Below the pieces are notes generated by a model that was not told the origin of the DNA, did not search any database, and saw only the letters and a list, made by a program, of their open reading frames with translations. The position numbers and the translations under genes are program-made. This document shows, in pieces, positions 44,502 to 53,952 of a stretch of 64,000 nucleotides of DNA (its first letter is position 1; every line of letters starts with the position of its first letter). The stretch spans positions 1,216,501-1,280,500 of the forward strand of contig JADJWV010000002.1 in the NCBI GenBank assembly GCA_016716185.1, in the 5' to 3' direction. The stretch comes from Saprospiraceae bacterium. Lineage in GTDB: Bacteria; Bacteroidota; Bacteroidia; Chitinophagales; Saprospiraceae.

Positions 44502-45530
44502 TTAGCAGCCTTTATTTGCTTTAACGGCATAGATCACTTTGCCTGTTGTTGTAAAATTAAAAATCTGATTTTCTTTGTGAGTAAACACTCGTGTCCATGT
44601 TTTACCCTGGTCTGCAGAACGAAAAATTCCTGCATCTATGCTGCACACTAGAAATTCACCTGCCTTGGCTACATCATTAATAAACCATGTGGGATTGCTG
44701 TTGCATTGAGCCTGATAAACAAACCGACCGGCGATCAGGCGTTCGTCTATTCGCTTCCAGGTTTTTCCAAGGTCGGAAGAAATCAAGAGCTTGTTCGCCA
44801 TTTCTTTTGGATTGGAATGGGCTTTTTGCTGTGGCCCTTCTTCGTAGGTAATGGCAAATACCTGGTCGCCGATGATCCCCATATTGCGAATTACATTGGA
44901 TTCTTTGAGGACGCGTTGCCAGCTTTCGCCATGATCGGTTGACTTGAATATTCCTTCAAAACTGCTGGCCAGTATCATGCCCTCATACTGGATGAGATCT
45001 AAAACTTTTTCATCCGCCAATACCTTGAACCAGCTTTGGCCATTGTTGCCGGACTTGAATATTCCATGATCGGAGCCGATGAATAGAGCTCCGTTTGGCG
45101 TTTCGAGAAAGGACCACTTCCAAACTTCCTTCAAATTTTTAAATACGGGCAGCCAGGTTCCTGTATTCATATATTCTTTGTAAAAGCCATTGTCGAAATT
45201 CCGGGCATAGTTGCCTGAACGACCTTTGAATACGGAAGAGATTTTATCGTTCAGGAACATGTCTTTTTTCCAGGAAGGATTTTTTAATCCTGTCTGACTG
45301 CGATAAATGCCACTGGCCGAGCTGAGGATGATTTCGCGGTCATCCGAAAAAATATCTGTGACCTCTAATTGGGACGGCAACCCGGAACTTACATCCTGCC
45401 AGGTCAAACCTCCATCGGTAGATTGGTACACGAGGTCGAATGCTGAAGAACATTTGGGTTCGTGGATGAACCCGCAAGGGATGGATGATTGCCAGAATAA
45501 CAAACAAATAAAAACAATTTTTGATAACAT
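44502..45530 (-). CDS. Secreted Asp-box (BNR) beta-propeller protein
   Basis: A 342-residue exported protein with a signal peptide (IVFICLLFWQSSIPC). It contains at least five Asp-box turns: YQSTDGGLTWQD, IFKSGNNGQSWFKV, IFKSTDHGESWQRV, LISSDLGKTWKRI and IFRSADQGKTWTRV, spaced by about 45-70 residues, which makes a six- or seven-bladed propeller likely. No T9SS tail is seen; the last residues (GKVIYAVKANKGC) end in a strand and a Cys. It resembles the propeller part of the 40197-43388 protein. The next gene, 24 bp downstream, is a membrane-anchored regulator that could sense it or its ligand. Confidence 0.83.
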   Translation of the reverse strand: MLSKIVFICLLFWQSSIPCGFIHEPKCSSAFDLVYQSTDGGLTWQDVSSGLPSQLEVTDIFSDDREIILSSASGIYRSQTGLKNPSWKKDMFLNDKISSVFKGRSGNYARNFDNGFYKEYMNTGTWLPVFKNLKEVWKWSFLETPNGALFIGSDHGIFKSGNNGQSWFKVLADEKVLDLIQYEGMILASSFEGIFKSTDHGESWQRVLKESNVIRNMGIIGDQVFAITYEEGPQQKAHSNPKEMANKLLISSDLGKTWKRIDERLIAGRFVYQAQCNSNPTWFINDVAKAGEFLVCSIDAGIFRSADQGKTWTRVFTHKENQIFNFTTTGKVIYAVKANKGC

Positions 45531-45819
45531 ATGATTGGGTTTTAAAATGAATGTCTCAAAAGTACTGGTCGGTCGATTTTATGCTGATTTTTGGATGTAA
45601 AAGGATGTAACATAAATGTAAAACTATATTTCAGGGGTGAAATGATTGGATTTTCACGAGAAATTGGTACTTTCTCAGGCCACAAGCAATTATTTTCATT
45701 TTAGGAATGGCCAAGGTAGAGTGGTCTATGCGACGCGTTTCGGTTTAGAAAAAAAACGGTTTGACTCTATGACCTCTTTTTGAATGAATCCAATTTGCCA
45801 TCGGGCTGGATTAAACTAC

Positions 45820-46758
45820 TTATAGGCCACTTTTCTGCATGAGCAGATCATAAGCTTTTATATAGGTCGGAGTCTCCAAATTGTATTTTCGACCCTGGTT
45901 TATAACATAAGCCGTTAATGATTGCAATTCATTTTTTGGATTGTTGTTTTTAAAGTCGGAATGCATGGAAGATGTTGCACTAAAAGGCAATCCTTTTAAT
46001 TTGTTTATGGTTTTCTCAGCTATATGCTCTGAAATTGCAATCTGATTGGCCAAAGCTATTTGTATAACCTCCTCAATCAATTGAGTAAGCAATGACAAAT
46101 ACCCGGTTTCGGAAAGAAGTTCACCTATGCATTTGTCGAGATAGGAGGTAGCTGTTGCTGTCGGAGAAATGAAAATATATTTTTCCCAGATAATAGTCGA
46201 GATGGTGGTTGAAAGAGATGCTTCAATGTTTGCCCTCTTTAACAAATTTTCAAGCAAGTGCAATCGGTCATTTACAAGATGGTCAAGTCCGAAATAAAGC
46301 GTTTGGATGTTTCCAATATTTTCAACGACTCCAACTTGCTTCAAACGGGAAACGATATAAACACAACCGTCTAATACCATGTTGGCGGGTAGAATTTTTT
46401 TAATGCGTTCCCTACTGTCAACACCATTGAGTAAGGGTAAAATTATGGTGTCTTGATTTATACAAATTTGTAATTGTTGAATAATTGTTTCCAGGTCGTA
46501 GCTTTTCGTGGCAATGACTATAAAATCAGCTATTCCAATTTCAGCGGGATTATCTGTTACAAGGTGTGGTTTGGCTATAAATTCCTGACCACCTTGGATT
46601 ACTTTGAGTCCATTTTTTCGTATTTCTTCAAGGTGCGCCCCTCGTGCAATAAAATTAATTTCAATATGATCATGGTTATCATAATGATGAGCTAAGAGTC
46701 CGCCGAAGTAGCCACCCACTCCGCCTATTCCTGCGATAATTATTTTCGTTTTGCTCAT
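45820..46758 (-). CDS. Ketopantoate reductase-like (2-dehydropantoate 2-reductase) enzyme
   Basis: A 312-residue cytoplasmic dehydrogenase. The N-terminus KIIIAGIGGVGGYFGG is the NADP-binding Rossmann loop (GxGxxG), IARGAHLEEIRKNGL is the cofactor-binding second strand region, and ATKSYDLETI contains the conserved Lys/Ser-Tyr. The C-terminal helical domain has LPFSATSSMHSDF near residue 258, the usual ketopantoate reductase substrate loop (xxxSMxxD). The enzyme makes pantoate for coenzyme A. Many ApbA/PanE family proteins act on other 2-keto acids, and no panB/panC is near, so the symbol is withheld. Confidence 0.87.
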   Translation of the reverse strand: MSKTKIIIAGIGGVGGYFGGLLAHHYDNHDHIEINFIARGAHLEEIRKNGLKVIQGGQEFIAKPHLVTDNPAEIGIADFIVIATKSYDLETIIQQLQICINQDTIILPLLNGVDSRERIKKILPANMVLDGCVYIVSRLKQVGVVENIGNIQTLYFGLDHLVNDRLHLLENLLKRANIEASLSTTISTIIWEKYIFISPTATATSYLDKCIGELLSETGYLSLLTQLIEEVIQIALANQIAISEHIAEKTINKLKGLPFSATSSMHSDFKNNNPKNELQSLTAYVINQGRKYNLETPTYIKAYDLLMQKSGL

Positions 46759-46908
46759 CGTTGTCAGCTTGTCATCAAGTAATCTTTAGGAACGGAATGT
46801 TTATTGATAAACCCGGAGTTTGAAATCTACCCAAAATCTTCATTGATCATGAATCATTCTTAAAGGGCTTTCATCGGGAAGTAATAAATTGAGCTCAAGA
46901 TTAAATCC

Positions 46909-49647
46909 CTAATCGACTATGACCTTAAACACAGTTCCACCTGAATCCGTAATCAACTTTCCAAAATAAATTCCTTTCTCCAAATGTTCAATTTGAATAC
47001 TTTGAACATCTGTTTGGTTTGAATTTCTGTAAAAGGAATAGACCAAAGAGCCCGCTCCCGAGTAAAGCAGAAGAGATTGTATAGAATGGTCACTGGTGAT
47101 CTGGAAAGTACCTGAATTTGGGTTTGGCAATATTTGTACAAGGTTTGAATGATGATCTGCATTGCCAACCGGATTGCAGAGCACTTGAAATAATTTCGTG
47201 CAGCTGTTGCTATCGCTTACTTCCAAGGTTACGAGGGGTTCGGCGGTTTCAATGGTATCCGCTGTGCTTCCGGTGCTCCACAAATAAGTGTAGATTTGAG
47301 CCAGATCTTCCGGAATAAAATACAGCTTACAGGTATTGGCTGTTGAACCGGGCACTGCTGCGATCTTTCCCTGAATATCAGGATGACCCGTTATATCTTT
47401 TGAAGCAGTAGCCTTACAACCATATTCATTGCTGATGCGAACTGAATAGTTCCCAGGTTCAGATAGCTTTATGGTTGCGGTGGTATCTCCGGTGTTCCAC
47501 AAGTACTGACTAGCAGGTGAGGCCTGAAGTTCAATGCTGTCTCCCGGACAAATTCCAAAGGGTCCCGAAATATGGACTACTGGTACTGGATTTACCTGAA
47601 CCGTAAGTTGCTTGCTAACGAGCGTTTGTTCTTTGCAATTCAAATCCAATTGAATAGAATACTTACCGGGTGTATTGAACGTAAACAATAAATGGTGATC
47701 CTGATGAAGTGCTGTATGCGGCCAACTGCTGTTGAGTTCAAGAGCATGGAGGGGATATCCCAATTTAACAAGTGAGGAGTCATTCAGAAGGAGGGAATCT
47801 TGCAGACATAGTTGATAACTCACTGAATCAGGCCAGTTGTTATTCAGAATAACAGGACTATTGGCAGCAACTCTTGTAATTCTATGGTTCCTGTTTAGAT
47901 TGTAATCATTGTCATTGGGTAAGCTTATTTTTTCTTTACTCATCAAAAATGACAAGGCATCGTAGCGCACGACGAAAAAATAGGATTGATGGGGAATGGC
48001 TTTTGTAAACAATACACCCACATTAAAATGGGTATCTACCACAACACTGTCGGATCTCAGGAAGGCAGCCCGCCTTTCAATCAATTGGGTAGAATCATTG
48101 CCATCGCGCAATTCGACAAGGACCCAGCGCAAAATATCAGGAGGAATGGTTTTTACGGATTCTGTGCCCGCATAATTAAACGGAGAAACATGAAAGGGCT
48201 GTGTTTTGGATAGCGGGGGTCTTAATCCGCTAAAACATTCCGGATCAAGTGGAATTTCTAATTTAGCAACGGGAGGAGGAGGAATGCAACGCCCTGTTAA
48301 ATTGGCATCCATCCAGTTCAGCCGATTGCGTATCCATGTTTTGAGTCGATTCATTTCATCCGGATAAGAACTCGCGATATAGGCATTGAAGCCCCCGGGA
48401 TTGGTTCCCAGGATTCGCCACTTCGCAAAATGTCTTTTTTGCGCAGCATCCAGGGTATCGAATGCATAATGGTTTAATAAACTAAAAAGATAATGGGTAT
48501 CGAGAATGGTTTTTCTCAACTCCAGGTATCTGCATTTCACGGCATTGGTGTAATTGCTATCCTGCAATAACCTTCTCCACATCACCGGAGTGGGAAGAGT
48601 GGCTGGCATGCATCCGTCGTACATCCAACCGTTCGTTTGGGCACCCGAACAAAAACTCGCATTGCCAAACGCAAAATTGTAATCCCATACGGGTCCCGCT
48701 TTCAATTGCCCTTTACTTCCATCTTCTTCGAGCTTTTCTTTGTAGAAAAAGCTGCTTGCTTTATAAGCATCGATGTTGCGCGACAATTCGGTGAGCAAAA
48801 AATAATCGATGAAGGAATTGACGCTCAAATATTTTCGATATCCGTTTTTGGGGTCGGCAAATCCGGCAGAACTGATCGACAATTCAATTGAATCGATATA
48901 ACTTCGAATGTAATTTTGTTGTTTCAGTTTGATGTCATCCGATTCGGGGTAATGGTACAACCAGGTGATGTCCGTGTTTGTCGTTGATTTTACTTTGGAA
49001 ACAAAGCTCAGATCCGAAGCATTGTTCTTTTTGTCGATCTTCATGATATACCCCCCGGTCAGGTCCCGCCCTGCTGTATCTTCAGCTGTGAGCTTTGCGA
49101 TGTCCACGCGGTCAGCACCTCTTTTGATGGATTCCATCATGATGTAAATTCCAACATATTCATTGTTGAGGATCACTTCACAAAATCGCGTGCGGGGTCC
49201 CCAGTGGCCCATGTTATTCCAAAGATGGTAAGTGAGGACATTCCTCAACATGCTGATATCATTGTACGGAGCATACAACACCCAATCTTCTTCTTCGGGC
49301 ATACCCAAAATAGATGCATCGAGATCTTCGCCGGTCGTGCTGTCTCTCAACTCCAGTCCATATTGCTTTTGCGGATAAAACTGAGAGCTGTTTCCCCGGA
49401 TCTCAATAGCAATGAAGTTGTTGTAATTAAAATTTTTGTCGGTTACCTTGTTTATTTTGCCGCGCTCATTATCGATGATTTTCATATGCGCCAGAATTTT
49501 AGGTTCATTGACTATGGTCTTGCCACGAGTATCAATAATGCAGATGGGCAGGTTGGAAGAATCGAGCCTGACGACCTGGGCATGTATGGAAAAACTGAAT
49601 AAACAAATAGCCATTATGGATTTGGCGAGCAGAGTTTTCATTTTCAA
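46909..49647 (-). CDS. CotH-kinase family protein with T9SS type A sorting domain
   Basis: A 912-residue exported protein. The signal peptide (TLLAKSIMAICLFSFSIHAQ) is followed by a CotH domain over residues about 30-450: AIEIRGNSSQFYPQKQYGLE, DWVLYAPYNDISMLRNVL, YVGIYIMMESIKR, KIDKK and GPVWDYNFAFGN. These are the ATP-binding and metal-binding segments of CotH-type protein kinases. Next come Ig-like or 'YLWNTGDTTATIKL'-type repeats (residues about 640-810) and a type A sorting domain (LPNPNSGTFQI ... LEKGIYFGKLI). CotH kinases phosphorylate extracellular or spore-coat proteins; a T9SS-exported version would act at the cell surface. ATG 49641 is an alternative start. Confidence 0.88.
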   Translation of the reverse strand: MKMKTLLAKSIMAICLFSFSIHAQVVRLDSSNLPICIIDTRGKTIVNEPKILAHMKIIDNERGKINKVTDKNFNYNNFIAIEIRGNSSQFYPQKQYGLELRDSTTGEDLDASILGMPEEEDWVLYAPYNDISMLRNVLTYHLWNNMGHWGPRTRFCEVILNNEYVGIYIMMESIKRGADRVDIAKLTAEDTAGRDLTGGYIMKIDKKNNASDLSFVSKVKSTTNTDITWLYHYPESDDIKLKQQNYIRSYIDSIELSISSAGFADPKNGYRKYLSVNSFIDYFLLTELSRNIDAYKASSFFYKEKLEEDGSKGQLKAGPVWDYNFAFGNASFCSGAQTNGWMYDGCMPATLPTPVMWRRLLQDSNYTNAVKCRYLELRKTILDTHYLFSLLNHYAFDTLDAAQKRHFAKWRILGTNPGGFNAYIASSYPDEMNRLKTWIRNRLNWMDANLTGRCIPPPPVAKLEIPLDPECFSGLRPPLSKTQPFHVSPFNYAGTESVKTIPPDILRWVLVELRDGNDSTQLIERRAAFLRSDSVVVDTHFNVGVLFTKAIPHQSYFFVVRYDALSFLMSKEKISLPNDNDYNLNRNHRITRVAANSPVILNNNWPDSVSYQLCLQDSLLLNDSSLVKLGYPLHALELNSSWPHTALHQDHHLLFTFNTPGKYSIQLDLNCKEQTLVSKQLTVQVNPVPVVHISGPFGICPGDSIELQASPASQYLWNTGDTTATIKLSEPGNYSVRISNEYGCKATASKDITGHPDIQGKIAAVPGSTANTCKLYFIPEDLAQIYTYLWSTGSTADTIETAEPLVTLEVSDSNSCTKLFQVLCNPVGNADHHSNLVQILPNPNSGTFQITSDHSIQSLLLYSGAGSLVYSFYRNSNQTDVQSIQIEHLEKGIYFGKLITDSGGTVFKVIVD

Positions 49648-49828
49648 ACTTTATAAATCAAAAGTAGGATTTATTATGCAATTTCTATGAATAGTAGGAT
49701 ATTGCAGTTGACTTGGAGTAAATGCATGAATTTTCTATGGATGATTGTAAAATAAGTTCATGTCGGAATGTGCTGATTCCCCCTCGTTGCCCTTTGTATC
49801 AAATATTGCAAATTTTTTAACTAAACCT

Positions 49829-50890
49829 ATGTTTAATCTATTTACAGTTTTAGGATTGCTCGTTATTTTCGGCCTTATTTTCATGAGCTGCCAATCGAAA
49901 AGCCATTCCAAATCAAAAGCAAAGGATACCGGAGAATTTACCATTAAAGGGAATCAGGTGTTTTTTGAGGATACTGAAATATCCGGCATGGACGGAGCTA
50001 CTTTTCGCATTTTAGATGACTATTATGCCAGAGATTCAGTAGCTGTGATCTGGTATGAAACCTATCGCAAAAGCAGCGATTATTTTACCAGCAAGAATAT
50101 CAGAATCAAAAAACTGGAAGGGGTAAATCCGGATCAATTTCAGGTATTGGGTTATGGTTATGGCAAAGATCCCTTTAAGTTATTTCTTAACGGCGAGCAA
50201 GCGGAGATTCATGATCTGATTAGCTTTCGGCTTGTAAACGATATTTTTTATGCAGACAAAGATTTTGTGTACGCCTACCATAAAAAGTTGGAAGGGCTGG
50301 ACGGACCTACATTTGAGATGGCCCAATCACATTACGCAAAAGATAAAAATCACTATTACTTTATCCAAAATGAAGCAGAAGGTAAAAAGCAGCTTCAAAA
50401 AATAGATTGCGATGAGCACACATTTAAAATCCTGGATTATCCCTATGCCGTGGATCAGGAGAAAGTGTTTTATAAAGATCAGCCAATTCCCGGATTAAGA
50501 CCTTCGGGATTAAAGTTATTGGGTCATGGCTATGTATCTGACGGCTCGGCGGTTTATTTTGAAAAAGTGCAAATTAAAGAAGCTGACGCAGTTAGTTTTT
50601 CAGTGTTTGCTGAAAACGATAATTTTCTGGGTAATTTCGTACTGGCCAAAGATAAGAATCATGTATATCTTCAAAACAAGATTCACAAGCTCGTGGATGC
50701 TTCTTCTTTTCAAATTCTCAACGATGCTTACAATAAGGATGCGAAGCATGTTTTCTATCGGGATAAAATTGTAACTGGCGCAGATCCTGCAACATTCGAG
50801 GTCTTTCCGCATGCGATGGGCGATGCGGATGCACGAGACAGCCGGTACCATTATTTTGAAGGCGAACGAGTTTCCAAAAGAGAGGATTGA
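49829..50890 (+). CDS. DKNYY-repeat lipoprotein
   Basis: An exported lipoprotein of 353 residues with lipobox LGLLVIFGLIFMSC. The body is made of about eight repeats of the DKNYY type: HYAKDKNHYYFIQ, PYAVDQEKVFYKDQPI, GYVSDGSAVYFEKVQI, LAKDKNHVYLQNKIH and AYNKDAKHVFYRDKIV, each followed by D-x-x-(S/T)F-x-(I/V)L. These repeats are expected to form beta-strand pairs as in a propeller or solenoid. The role is unknown; such proteins are common in host- or surface-associated bacteria. The start at 49829 puts the signal at the N-terminus; the open frame reaches 23 codons further upstream without support. Confidence 0.82.
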   Translation: MFNLFTVLGLLVIFGLIFMSCQSKSHSKSKAKDTGEFTIKGNQVFFEDTEISGMDGATFRILDDYYARDSVAVIWYETYRKSSDYFTSKNIRIKKLEGVNPDQFQVLGYGYGKDPFKLFLNGEQAEIHDLISFRLVNDIFYADKDFVYAYHKKLEGLDGPTFEMAQSHYAKDKNHYYFIQNEAEGKKQLQKIDCDEHTFKILDYPYAVDQEKVFYKDQPIPGLRPSGLKLLGHGYVSDGSAVYFEKVQIKEADAVSFSVFAENDNFLGNFVLAKDKNHVYLQNKIHKLVDASSFQILNDAYNKDAKHVFYRDKIVTGADPATFEVFPHAMGDADARDSRYHYFEGERVSKRED

Positions 50891-50942
50891 TCCATATGTT
50901 AAAATAAAATGCTGGGAGAGGACCTGACGAGAATTGTGAATT

Positions 50943-51482
50943 ATGAACAGGGCAAATGAATTTACAGAACCGGTGACCGTGAGAAGAGTGAGTTCTTCAG
51001 AACTTGAGCAGCTCAGCGAAATCAGCAGAAAGACTTTCCTGGATAGCTTTGGGGATTTGAATACTAAAGAGAATATGGACCTCTATCTCGATAAAGCCAT
51101 GCGTATTGACGTATTGGCTCAGGAGTTGGAAAACGCCCAATCTGAGTTTTATTTTTCTCTGCTCGGGGATTTGATTTGTGGATATTTAAAATTGAATTAT
51201 GGAGATGCACAAACTGAATTTAAAGGGAGAAATTCCGTTGAAATCGAACGGATTTATGTTTTAAAGGAATTCCAGGGCAGGAAGATAGGTCAGGTATTTG
51301 TGGATTTAGCCATTCAAAAAGCAAAATCCAATCATGCAGAATTTTTATGGTTAGGGGTTTGGGAGAAGAATATCAGAGCTATTGATTTTTATAAGCGTCA
51401 AGGATTCCATCTCTTCGGCGAACATGACTTTTATTTAGGCAAGGAGAAGCAGACAGATTTGTTGTTGAAATTATTTTGGTGA
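50943..51482 (+). CDS. GNAT family N-acetyltransferase
   Basis: A 179-residue acetyltransferase. The region VEIERIYVLKEFQGRKIGQVF is the beta-4 strand plus acetyl-CoA loop (Q-x-x-x-x-G type with R and K), and ADFLWLGV-like AEFLWLGVWEKNIRAIDFYK with RQGFHLFGEH is the C-terminal alpha/beta motif typical of this family ('WLGVWE.N..A..FY...GF'). This pattern is characteristic of spermidine/PaiA-like and related GNATs. It is the first of four GNAT genes within 3.6 kb, all on the plus strand, with short gaps (73 bp to the DinB gene). Confidence 0.88.
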   Translation: MNRANEFTEPVTVRRVSSSELEQLSEISRKTFLDSFGDLNTKENMDLYLDKAMRIDVLAQELENAQSEFYFSLLGDLICGYLKLNYGDAQTEFKGRNSVEIERIYVLKEFQGRKIGQVFVDLAIQKAKSNHAEFLWLGVWEKNIRAIDFYKRQGFHLFGEHDFYLGKEKQTDLLLKLFW

Positions 51483-51554
51483 AAATATTTTTAAAATACA
51501 TAGTGGTTTAGGCCAGAGTGGTGGCCGTGGACCCTGTTCATTTAATAAAAGTAT

Positions 51555-52049
51555 ATGAATTATTCAAGAGCTATTGCAAAGCATTTTCGCGACGTTTTTT
51601 TTGGTGGAAACTGGACCTGTGTCAATTACAAAGATGTGCTGCAAGATGTGAATTGGGAACAAGCCAACAAGCAGATATTTCAATGCAATTCTATTGCAGT
51701 TTTGGTGTATCACGTAGACTATTACATACGTGCGCAGCTCGATATCTTAAGTGGAAGACCTTTAACATCCAAGGATGCAGAGAGTTTTAAGTTGCCCGGG
51801 ATCCAAGGTCCACAGGATTGGGAAGATTTACTGGCAGGCACCTGGAAAAACGTAGAGGAGTGGATTGAAAAAGTTGAACAATTGCCCGATTCTGAGCTGA
51901 ACCATGTTTGTGTCGATGAGAAGTATGGCAACTATTACCGGAATTTGCACGGTATTATCGAGCACACGCATTATCATTTGGGCCAGATCGTTTTGATTAA
52001 AAAAATAATCAGCCTGAAGGATGAACGAGCTATTGAAAATTCTGAATAG
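51555..52049 (+). CDS. DinB-like (DUF1572-type) putative metal-dependent four-helix protein
   Basis: A 164-residue protein of the DinB four-helix fold. The three His positions that form the usual metal site are visible at AVLVYHVDYYIRAQ, near residue 55, and in GIIEHTHYHLGQIVLIKKII near the C-terminus. Members include thiol transferases (bacillithiol/mycothiol-dependent) and proteins of unknown function. The gene follows a GNAT gene and precedes a YjdF-like membrane protein at 21 bp, in a run of small adjacent genes that look like stress or resistance functions. No DNA-damage link is implied by the name. Confidence 0.82.
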   Translation: MNYSRAIAKHFRDVFFGGNWTCVNYKDVLQDVNWEQANKQIFQCNSIAVLVYHVDYYIRAQLDILSGRPLTSKDAESFKLPGIQGPQDWEDLLAGTWKNVEEWIEKVEQLPDSELNHVCVDEKYGNYYRNLHGIIEHTHYHLGQIVLIKKIISLKDERAIENSE

Positions 52050-52070
52050 ATTTACTAAAATTTGTGCCTT

Positions 52071-52727
52071 ATGCGTTTTACCCTTGCAATTTCTGAAGAC
52101 AGGACTACTTTTCAGAAAAATTATTGGCTGTGGACTTTTTTGGCTTTGTTTATCATCCTTTGGGCCAATACCTTATTGGGTACAACGGATATCCATAACT
52201 GGCTGCTTGAAAATACGCTGACGTTCATCTGTTTTGGTTTGTTGATCTACACTTATAAAAAATACAAATTCAGCGATCTGAGTTACTTGCTTATTTTTTT
52301 GTACCTGTGTCTTCATGTTTATGGCTCCAAATATACCTATGCAGAAAATCCACTGGGTTATTGGCTGCAGGATCTGTTTGATGCGGAGAGGAATCACTAC
52401 GACCGGATTGTCCATTTTAGTTTCGGTTTTTTACTGGCTTATCCTGTGCGCGAGATGTTTCTTGTGGCTTTAAAATATCCGAAATGGGTGGCCTGGCTAT
52501 TGCCCATCGAGATGACCTTATCCATCAGTGGATTGTACGAACTCATCGAATGGGCAGTTGCAGATTTATTTTTTCCCGCGCAAGGCATGGCTTATCTTGG
52601 GACACAGGGAGATATCTGGGATGCTCAGAAAGATATTTTCCTGGCATTTTCAGGAGCTTTATTAGCGACCACGATCGTTTCCGTGTTGAAAAAATATTTA
52701 AAAATTTATGGCAAGGATGGGCAATGA
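52071..52727 (+). CDS. YjdF-like (DUF2238) integral membrane protein
   Basis: A 218-residue membrane protein with about six helices. The core is the family signature: SYLLIFLYLCLHVYGSKYTY, then YDRIVHFSFGFLLAYPVREM, then LYELIEWAVADLFFPAQGMA and YLGTQGDIWDAQKD, with conserved His, Asp and Glu residues at the membrane surface. The function of the family is not established. ATG 52071 is preferred, since it lies 21 bp after the DinB gene and matches the usual start (RFTLAISEDRTTF); the open frame from 52062 only adds three residues. Confidence 0.82.
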   Translation: MRFTLAISEDRTTFQKNYWLWTFLALFIILWANTLLGTTDIHNWLLENTLTFICFGLLIYTYKKYKFSDLSYLLIFLYLCLHVYGSKYTYAENPLGYWLQDLFDAERNHYDRIVHFSFGFLLAYPVREMFLVALKYPKWVAWLLPIEMTLSISGLYELIEWAVADLFFPAQGMAYLGTQGDIWDAQKDIFLAFSGALLATTIVSVLKKYLKIYGKDGQ

Positions 52728-52788
52728 GTTTTTCGAATGTTTTCTTTAAGAATAGACCTGGCCCGTGAGTGAAAATATAGGGGAGAAG

Positions 52789-53301
52789 ATGAAGCTGAGG
52801 CCTGCAAGATTGGATGAGAAAAATAAAATTTTCAATTGGCTAACCCAGTCCGATCTGACTCAGGAGATGATGGGTGTGCCCAATTACCCCGATTGCCCTG
52901 TTCCGGGATGGGAAGAATTTGATCAGGACTACAAGGATTATTATTTTGAGGATGCAAGTCCTTCTGAGGGAAGGTGTTTTATCATTCAATATGCGGATCA
53001 GGAGATCGGACAAATCAATTACAACAAAGTGGATTTGATAAACGGTTCGACGGAACTCGACATCTGGTTATGCGACAGCAGGTATACCGGAATGGGACTG
53101 GGACTGGAAGCCATCAACTTGTTGGTTGAATATTTACGCGCCGCATTATTATGCCGGATATTTTTCATGGCTCCTTCTCTTCGAAATGATAGAGCCATCA
53201 AAGCTTATCAGAAAGCAGGTTTTAAAGTTGCGGATGAATTCCCTGATGATTTTCATCCGGATTATAAAGATGCTGTGCTTATGGTGAAGATCATTGAATA
53301 A
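52789..53301 (+). CDS. GNAT family N-acetyltransferase, aminoglycoside 6'-acetyltransferase-like
   Basis: A 170-residue acetyltransferase. The N-terminus MKLRPARLDEKNKIFNWLTQ and the middle IIQYADQEIGQINYNKVDLI, then TELDIWLCDSRYTGMGLGLE with the acetyl-CoA loop, and APSLRNDRAIKAYQKAGFKV all fit the family; the 'L.DP...N.RAI.AY.KAGF' block is typical of AAC(6')-like and RimJ-like enzymes. ATG 52789 follows a GGGGAGAAG purine run, an unusually good Shine-Dalgarno here, and is preferred over GTG 52765. Resistance to an aminoglycoside is possible but not shown. Confidence 0.82.
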   Translation: MKLRPARLDEKNKIFNWLTQSDLTQEMMGVPNYPDCPVPGWEEFDQDYKDYYFEDASPSEGRCFIIQYADQEIGQINYNKVDLINGSTELDIWLCDSRYTGMGLGLEAINLLVEYLRAALLCRIFFMAPSLRNDRAIKAYQKAGFKVADEFPDDFHPDYKDAVLMVKIIE

Positions 53302-53343
53302 TATTTTTAAAAAAACCAATCGCGGATTTATAAATGAAAGGAA

Positions 53344-53868
53344 ATGAAAAGTAAGGTACGTAAAGAATGCAAAGAAGATTTTGAACAGGTTTATCAACTT
53401 TATCTTTCTGCCTTTGGCCAAAAGAATGAAGCCGATCTGGTCAATGCACTGCGGATTTCTGCAGGATTTATTCCCGATCTTTCGTTGGTTGCAGAAGTAG
53501 ACCAATCGATCGTTGGTCATATTTTGTTTACGCGGATTGAAATCAGGGATGCGACGAACCAAATCCACGAAACGCTTGCATTGGCACCTATGGCTGTGCT
53601 ACCGGCGTTTCAAAAAAAGGGAATCGGGAGTGCATTAGTCAGATTCGGTTTGCTCAGAGCCGGAGAGCTCCATTATAAATCAGCGATCGTTTTGGGCCAC
53701 AAGCATTTTTACCCGCGATTTGGCTTTGTTCCGGCAAGTCGCTGGAAAATTAAAGCACCCTTTGATGTGGAAGATGAGGTTTTCATGGCGATGGAATTAT
53801 CAGATGCTGGATTAAATGGCATTTCGGGAACAGTCATCTATCCGCAGGAATTTTATGATTTTGGATAA
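53344..53868 (+). CDS. GNAT family N-acetyltransferase (YhbS-like)
   Basis: A 174-residue acetyltransferase of the YhbS type. It starts KVRKECKEDFEQVYQLYLSA, has IVGHILFTRIEIRDA, the acetyl-CoA loop LPAFQKKGIGSALVRFGL and the C-terminal IVLGHKHFYPRFGFVPASRW, which is the YhbS hallmark (LG....YPRFGF.PA...). The target of the family is unknown, although YhbS-like proteins are linked to tRNA/rRNA maturation neighbourhoods in other bacteria. It follows the previous GNAT gene by 42 bp. Confidence 0.87.
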   Translation: MKSKVRKECKEDFEQVYQLYLSAFGQKNEADLVNALRISAGFIPDLSLVAEVDQSIVGHILFTRIEIRDATNQIHETLALAPMAVLPAFQKKGIGSALVRFGLLRAGELHYKSAIVLGHKHFYPRFGFVPASRWKIKAPFDVEDEVFMAMELSDAGLNGISGTVIYPQEFYDFG

Positions 53869-53952
53869 AATCTAATTTTTAGATGTAAGTACGCGTCGTG
53901 TGAGAAATTAATTTGCTGCGTTCCGTATTTTCTTCGGATTTTGCGAGCGCAT

